Below are positions 62,801 to 64,000 of a stretch of 64,000 bases of DNA, piece after piece. The position numbers and the translations under genes were made by a program. Location of the stretch: positions 3,844,001 through 3,908,000 of the forward strand of contig NC_060254.1 of the NCBI RefSeq assembly GCF_921293095.1. The letters run 5' to 3'. The notes beneath the pieces are model-generated. The model was not told the origin of the DNA. It saw only the letters and a list, made by a program, of their open reading frames with translations, and did not search any database. This DNA comes from Ischnura elegans (lineage: Eukaryota > Arthropoda > Insecta > Odonata > Coenagrionidae). Every line of letters starts with the position of its first letter. The first letter of the stretch is position 1.

Positions 62801-63503
62801 TGAATTATTAGAGTAGGTATCCCACTGCTTCCGTTAGGAGTTTTATTGGCACAACATATGTCTTGATCTTTTATTTCTCACCCCAGTAGTATTAATCAGT
62901 AGTTACAAAGCATATATAAGTTAATGATCAAAGACATTTTCTTGCTGTTTAAATTTTTCAAACTAAGTCCAAATGTTTTCCTAAACAAAGTTCAAACAGA
63001 GGCCCTGAAAAATATGCATATTTGAATTTCATGAGAGTTTCTTGGAAACTGATTAATTCTTATAACAATTGAAATGTGGATTTCTTATAGAATATATGTT
63101 TAATTAACAATTGGATTTTGTATGTTTGTGTTTTAAGTCTTATTATGGGCCTATTCAATTTTAATTTCAATTGAATCTAATCAATGCATTAACTTGTCTG
63201 TAAAACATTAAAGTAATGCTGTTTCAGACTTTTAATAATTAAATCACTTCTCTAACATTTTTCCTTTGGAAGATGTGATTAAACAGTAAAATAATTAATT
63301 ATTGGTGTCAAGTGTTCTAGAGTAGGATTTCTCAAGTGATGTTTAACCCGTGGATAATTTATTCCTTACCTTCTTGCTTTGAAAGGCAATTTTGTTGCAG
63401 GCTATGACATGTCACCATTTATTCGACGGTATGCCAAATACCTGAATGAGAAGGCACTGTCCTACAGGACTGTAGCATTTGACTTCTGCAAGGTGAAAAG
63501 GGG
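14757..63503 (+). CDS. lap: AP180/CALM-type clathrin assembly adaptor, 5' part (four exons; continues past right edge)
   Basis: Exons at 14757-14898, 59821-59963, 60063-60138 and 63401-63503 join in phase (1, 0, 1, 2) into 154 residues plus two bases. They form the N-terminal part of the ANTH domain, which binds PtdIns(4,5)P2 at the plasma membrane; the missing C-terminal part would recruit clathrin and AP-2 during synaptic-vesicle and receptor endocytosis. The first exon reads [16 protein letters not shown] and the later ones include [36 protein letters not shown] and [19 protein letters not shown], all diagnostic of the family. The lipid-binding K-x9-K-x-K-H signature is intact at K32, K42, K44 and H45. 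An in-frame second ATG at 14769 has a better context (AAAATGG) and gives the family's usual start and numbering (K28, K38, K40), so it may be the main start. No insert between exons 3 and 4 is seen. Confidence 0.95.
14905..22977. other. Intron sequence without recognised features
   Basis: Nothing codes convincingly here. Somewhat GC-rich stretches at about 16490-16800, 17597-17950 and 20330-20790 leave frames open on both strands, which reflects base composition. Near 22000 there is a palindrome, GGTCGCTCTCGAGAGTGACC (one internal mismatch), of unknown meaning. Confidence 0.45.
22978..23029 (+). mobile_element. Severely 5'-truncated non-LTR retrotransposon 3' tail
   Basis: About 50 bp reading CTCCTGCCAAACACCCTAGA then GGTGGCTCGCAGGGTATTAT and GTAGATGTAG. 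The same tail, in opposite orientation, terminates the longer LINE fragment at 36162-36916, so this is a truncated 3' end of the same family. In frame it reads [12 protein letters not shown], the C-terminal end of the reverse-transcriptase polyprotein. Confidence 0.75.
24151..24256. mobile_element. Two LINE 3' tails in tail-facing inverted arrangement
   Basis: A plus-strand tail at 24213-24256 (CTGCCAAACCCCCTAGAGGT, then GGTTCGCAGGGTATTATGTA) lies next to a diverged minus-strand copy at 24151-24197 (CTCCCGCCAAACACCTCAAG in reverse). Their upstream sides face one another across about 15 bp, making an imperfect palindrome. Confidence 0.7.
26110..26132. repeat. (CT)n microsatellite
   Basis: About eleven uninterrupted CT units within a longer pyrimidine-rich tract. 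Confidence 0.95.
27845..27862. repeat. (CT)n microsatellite
   Basis: Short run of CT units following AACTGT and preceding CCCGTGAC. Confidence 0.9.
29838..30060 (+). mobile_element. tRNA-derived SINE
   Basis: A polymerase III A-box-like stretch, TAGTGGCCACTTGGTGGAGC, is followed about 35 bp later by a B-box-like GCGTTCAAGTCCC, the spacing expected of a tRNA head. It continues into a non-tRNA body ending near TGAGTTCTACC. It is not a functional tRNA because the cloverleaf cannot be completed. The A-box side resembles the copy at 39101. The 3' limit is a guess. Confidence 0.6.
30061..35837. other. Intron sequence without recognised features
   Basis: AT-rich, with no coding frame, structured RNA or repeat boundary recognised. 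Confidence 0.4.
35838..35975 (+). mobile_element. SINE fragment, copy A
   Basis: It begins with a tRNA A-box-like GGTTGCTAGAGTGCTGGATT and ends in a body shared with 37407-37640: GGGTCG, then AAGCCGT, then a ten-residue pyrimidine stretch, then GCCGACGCCCGGTTTCTCTC followed by CACCCTTCC. The two copies differ by insertions and substitutions and so are old, independent insertions. Confidence 0.65.
36162..36916 (-). mobile_element. Non-LTR retrotransposon (LINE) 3' fragment: reverse-transcriptase C-terminus and tail
   Basis: A 112-codon minus-strand frame (36916-36578) contains [19 protein letters not shown] and [15 protein letters not shown], then [19 protein letters not shown]. These are the hallmarks of the region after the RT domain in jockey/CR1-like LINEs (LVRPxLEYAsxVWDP and LGWESLxxRR). 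The reading continues past a stop into a decayed C-terminus ([13 protein letters not shown]) and a tail coding for [15 protein letters not shown]. The 5' part, including the catalytic RT and endonuclease, is missing, as expected for 5' truncation. Confidence 0.85.
37407..37640 (+). mobile_element. SINE fragment, copy B
   Basis: A B-box-like GGGCTTCAAATCCCGTCGG opens the copy. About 100 bp on it joins the body shared with copy A at 35838: GGGTCGCTAAGCCGTTGTCC, then GCCGACACCGTGTTTCTCTC and CACCCTTCCTTCC. The A box is missing or decayed. Confidence 0.65.
37641..38885. other. Intron sequence with a GA microsatellite
   Basis: No gene is recognised. A (GA)9 microsatellite lies at 38124-38141. The open frame at 38278-38535 has no recognisable domains. 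Confidence 0.45.
38893..39008. mobile_element. Palindromic element with hammerhead-like core
   Basis: Outer arms CACATGAATATTTATTCACA (38893) and its inverse ending at about 39006 continue through CATTTACACGACC on the left and GGTCGTGTAAATG on the right, with a smaller inner palindrome (TCAACGTT, AACGTTGA). The minus strand of the loop holds CTGATGA (38957-38951), GAAAC (38933-38929) and a GTC (38969-38967) in the order of a type III hammerhead ribozyme. Hammerheads are known in the terminal repeats of Penelope-like elements. Stems I and II are weak, so it may be only a palindromic MITE. Confidence 0.55.
39101..39360 (+). mobile_element. tRNA-derived SINE
   Basis: An A-box-like TGGCCACCCGGTGGAGTGAG is followed by a B-box-like GCGATCGAATTCTGG about 45 bp later, then an AT-rich body with GGTGGTGGTAGAGCTCACCT near its 3' end. 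The head resembles the SINE at 29838. The ends are approximate. Confidence 0.55.
42488..42538. repeat. Short tandem repeat, 19-bp unit
   Basis: Nearly three units of CTTACAATCATAGTGTTAA, starting at 42488, 42507 and 42526. The second differs at two positions and the third is partial. Confidence 0.8.
44770..45130. promoter_or_regulatory. CpG-rich patch in lap intron 1
   Basis: The surroundings are AT-rich, but this stretch is GC-rich with many CpG dinucleotides, and frames of about 95 to 126 codons are open on both strands at once. That pattern comes from base composition rather than coding. Such patches inside long first introns can mark an alternative promoter or enhancer. No further motif proves it. 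Confidence 0.3.
46834..47105 (+). mobile_element. tRNA-derived SINE
   Basis: A-box-like TTAATGGTTAGAGTATTCGG and B-box-like TTGGTTCGAATCTAGG are spaced as in a tRNA head. The body that follows ends near CGGGAAAGCC; its end is uncertain. Confidence 0.6.
47106..48590. other. Intron sequence without recognised genes
   Basis: A 145-codon plus-strand frame at 47504-47941 becomes proline- and serine-rich low complexity and matches nothing I know. No other structure was seen. Confidence 0.4.
48591..48670 (+). mobile_element. tRNA-like SINE remnant with two B boxes
   Basis: Two B-box-like sequences lie close together, GGGTCGAATCCCA (48604) and GCATTCGAGACCCG (48639), followed by CGGGTAGATGACCCC. 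This does not fold as one tRNA, so it looks like a rearranged or doubled SINE head. Confidence 0.5.
48926..49222 (-). CDS. Unrecognised coding-like frame, antisense in lap intron 1
   Basis: A 98-codon frame from a real ATG begins [15 protein letters not shown] and contains [20 protein letters not shown] and [20 protein letters not shown]. Its polar, mixed composition looks more like protein than the proline or leucine strings typical of chance frames here. No domain, signal peptide or membrane segment is seen and no family is recognised. It could be an exon of a nested gene, a processed pseudogene fragment, or chance; a second minus-strand frame overlaps it. Confidence 0.2.
   Translation of the reverse strand: MNGSRFVLRRGDAITQINKDFIAHRRGPGNSGGASAGSPKLFSTPHQPANPTQTHVEQSKYDDNHANASQKEFSTNKFHDEMGAKREPKTILLVQSRI
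50725..50830. mobile_element. Inverted pair of tRNA-like 3' halves (hairpin element)
   Basis: The right arm reads GGACCGGGTTCGAGACCCGG then AATAGCCAAATG. The left arm is its approximate inverse, beginning CATTTGGCTA and containing TTTGAACCCGG and CTCCCGA. Each arm carries a B box and ends AGCCAAATG. Between them are about 30 bp, TTACTGGTCAAATATGCTAC and onward. The pair would fold into a hairpin of about 38 bp per arm. It may be two SINE ends inserted in opposite senses or a fold-back SINE. Confidence 0.65.
51347..51644. mobile_element. hAT-type MITE, family 1, copy 1, with perfect 8-bp target duplication
   Basis: It starts CAGGGGCGCCGACTTATAAA and ends CATGGAGTCGGCGCCACTG, so the ends are inverted repeats (CAGTGGCGCCGACT in reverse). 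Flanking octamers ATTACGTG are identical (51339-51346 and 51645-51652). It is 298 bp and non-coding. Internal GGGGGGCCC and the ends match the copy at 53259. Confidence 0.9.
52556..52834. mobile_element. hAT-type MITE, second family, with near-perfect 8-bp target duplication
   Basis: It starts CAGTGGCGTAAATAGGAATA and ends TAGTTACGCCACTG, a clear terminal inverted repeat. The flanks TCAACACC (52548-52555) and TCAACACA (52835-52842) match at seven of eight bases. Long G and C homopolymers lie near both ends. It is 279 bp and has no coding capacity. Confidence 0.85.
53259..53509. mobile_element. hAT-type MITE, family 1, copy 2, with perfect 8-bp target duplication
   Basis: It starts CAGGGATGCTGACTTACAAG, continues AAATATTGGGGGGCCC as in the copy at 51347, and ends CATGGAGTGGGCGCCACTG. 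Flanking octamers TATATAAT are identical (53251-53258 and 53510-53517). It is more diverged at its left end than copy 1. The target site itself lies in a run of ATATCG/CGATAT palindromes. Confidence 0.9.
53518..54585. other. Intron sequence (contains the antisense frame above)
   Basis: Apart from the coding-like frame at 53670-53926 and the end of the ATATCG palindrome run (to about 53575), nothing is recognised. Confidence 0.4.
53670..53926 (-). CDS. Unrecognised coding-like frame, antisense in lap intron 1
   Basis: The minus-strand frame is open from about 53926 to a stop at 53669 and reads, in part, [40 protein letters not shown] and [18 protein letters not shown]. It is rich in charged and polar residues like a real C-terminal exon, with possible acceptors GCGCAG (53923) and CCAAGAG (53894). 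The plus strand is also open over the same span, so only one at most is real. No family is recognised, and no partner exon was found. Confidence 0.25.
54586..54647 (-). ncRNA. Fossil hammerhead-ribozyme-like motif of Penelope-element type
   Basis: On the minus strand GGCCCACGTC (54647-54638) can pair with AAACGTCGGCC (54596-54586) as stem III, matching eight of nine positions next to the cleavage-site GTC. The core reads ATGATGA instead of CTGATGA (C3 changed to A) and is followed by A-GAT...ATC-GAAAC, a short stem II. The arrangement copies the hammerheads known from Penelope-like element ends. Loss of C3 predicts that it is inactive. Confidence 0.5.
57220..58060. promoter_or_regulatory. CpG-rich patch upstream of lap exon 2
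   Basis: The stretch has many CpGs (for example CGCGCCTTCGCGCGGCGCAT near 57316 and GGGCGCGCGCGCC near 57880) in an otherwise AT-rich intron. Frames of 107 and 111 codons are open on opposite strands over nearly the same bases, so coding is unlikely. It lies 1.8 kb before exon 2 and could be an internal promoter or enhancer. Confidence 0.3.
58270..58380. repeat. Three copies of a GACGTAATATTACGTC-like palindrome
   Basis: GACGTAATATTACGTC at about 58273, GACGTAATATCACGTC at about 58314 and GACGTAATATTTCGCC at about 58360 are separated by about 25-30 bp. The first is a perfect 16-bp palindrome and the others are decayed. The origin is unknown. Confidence 0.75.
59821..59963 (+). CDS. lap: lap exon 2
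   Basis: The exon completes tyrosine 48 and encodes [20 protein letters not shown], then [20 protein letters not shown], ending CYGNE. The acceptor is TTCTTTACAG. The donor GAG|GTCATT is weak at positions +3 to +6, though the following exon fits exactly. Confidence 0.95.
60063..60138 (+). CDS. lap: lap exon 3
   Basis: The 76-bp exon encodes [20 protein letters not shown] then KSGVQ. It is separated from exon 2 by only 99 bp and ends at a consensus donor CAAG|GTAAGT. Confidence 0.95.
60139..63400 (+). other. lap: lap intron 3
   Basis: The 3.26-kb phase-1 intron separates exons 3 and 4. It holds a candidate MITE at 60605-60762 and a possible cryptic exon at 62734-62816. In other insects this point can carry a small optional insert; no open in-frame cassette was found here. 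Confidence 0.75.
60605..60762. mobile_element. Candidate MITE with ACCGTATTT termini
   Basis: The left end ACCGTATTTGTCTGAATAGT and the right end, in reverse complement, ACCGTATTTCTCTGAATATA form inverted repeats of about 18 bp, followed by C or G runs. The motif GACTATATTCA occurs both within and at the right end. It is 158 bp and non-coding. No target-site duplication was found. Confidence 0.6.
63401..63503 (+). CDS. lap: lap exon 4
   Basis: The exon encodes [20 protein letters not shown] then [15 protein letters not shown], after the acceptor TTTGTTGCAG, and ends AGGGG|GTAAGG in phase 2. The rest of the ANTH domain and the clathrin/AP-2 binding tail lie beyond the window. Confidence 0.95.
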
Positions 63504-64000
63504 GTAAGGAAATTTATCAATTTTTCCCCATTTCGTTTTTGATGCATGCTATATTATGATGTAATTCTTCATGCAGTGCTAGTCCCGAGAAATGTTTTGT
63601 TTTGGGTTGATCAACATCAAGAGTTAATCATTTTGCCTGGATTATTCTGTCCTCATATTTCATGGCACAGCCTGGCTTTATCAATTTGTGAATTTTGAAT
63701 GCATGTACAATCCTTTGCTCTGCTTCTGAAACTGTTTGCTTCTTACTTTCTGGAATCTTTGATACGATTTCCTACCAGTCTGATTTCCAGGAATGCTTAT
63801 TTTTTCCGTTGTTTCTACCCATCCATTCTCATGCCAGCAAATTCTTTGAGAACAGTTTTTTTTAGAATTTTTATTCTAGTCTCCTATGACCTTAATTTTC
63901 TTTATGAATGTGACATGCTCCCTCTGTTTTTTTCCTTTTCTCCACCAGTTTTCTCATTTGAGATCTTGATTAATTCTTTTTTAAGTGAGATCCATATATG

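Noticed and set aside
1-64000. CRISPR arrays, operons, ribosome binding sites
   Set aside because: The sequence is animal nuclear DNA with spliced genes; no such arrays or bacterial signals were seen.

Overview
This is animal nuclear DNA, most likely from an insect. Two genes are interrupted by spliceosomal introns, their exon products match insect and vertebrate proteins closely, and the rest is AT-rich sequence full of eukaryotic transposon remnants: a Penelope-like element, a non-LTR retrotransposon, tRNA-derived SINEs and hAT-type MITEs. I cannot name the species. Most open frames in the window are chance frames in introns or transposon debris, not genes.

Two genes are certain and lie head to head. 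On the minus strand, 8998-14332, is a complete nine-exon gene for mitochondrial arginyl-tRNA synthetase (RARS2); the exons join in phase into 588 residues. On the plus strand, starting at 14757, is the 5' part of the AP180/CALM clathrin-assembly adaptor gene (lap in flies, PICALM/SNAP91 in vertebrates). Four exons carry the first half of its PtdIns(4,5)P2-binding ANTH domain and the gene runs off the right edge. The two start codons are only 424 bp apart, so the interval is probably a shared, divergent promoter. The genes have no obvious functional link: one charges mitochondrial tRNA-Arg, the other recruits clathrin and cargo at the plasma membrane.

Layout: 1-1817, a large inverted-repeat (fold-back) element cut by the left edge; 1818-3540, unassigned; about 3541-5290, a decayed Penelope-like element with reverse transcriptase and GIY-YIG endonuclease remnants; 6298-7216, a candidate TIR element; 8998-14332, RARS2, with a hAT MITE in its last intron; 14333-14756, the divergent promoter; 14757-14898, lap exon 1; 14899-59820, a 45 kb lap first intron holding LINE tails, SINE fragments, palindromic elements, three hAT MITEs (two of one family) and two CpG-rich patches; 59821-60138, lap exons 2 and 3; 63401-63503, lap exon 4.

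No previously undescribed multi-gene system is evident. The points most worth a second look are the GC-AG intron in RARS2 fixed by a conserved motif, two hammerhead-ribozyme-like motifs of the kind carried by Penelope-like elements, paired inverted repeat tails at 24.2 kb and 50.7 kb, and two coding-like antisense frames inside the lap intron (48.9-49.2 kb and 53.7-53.9 kb).
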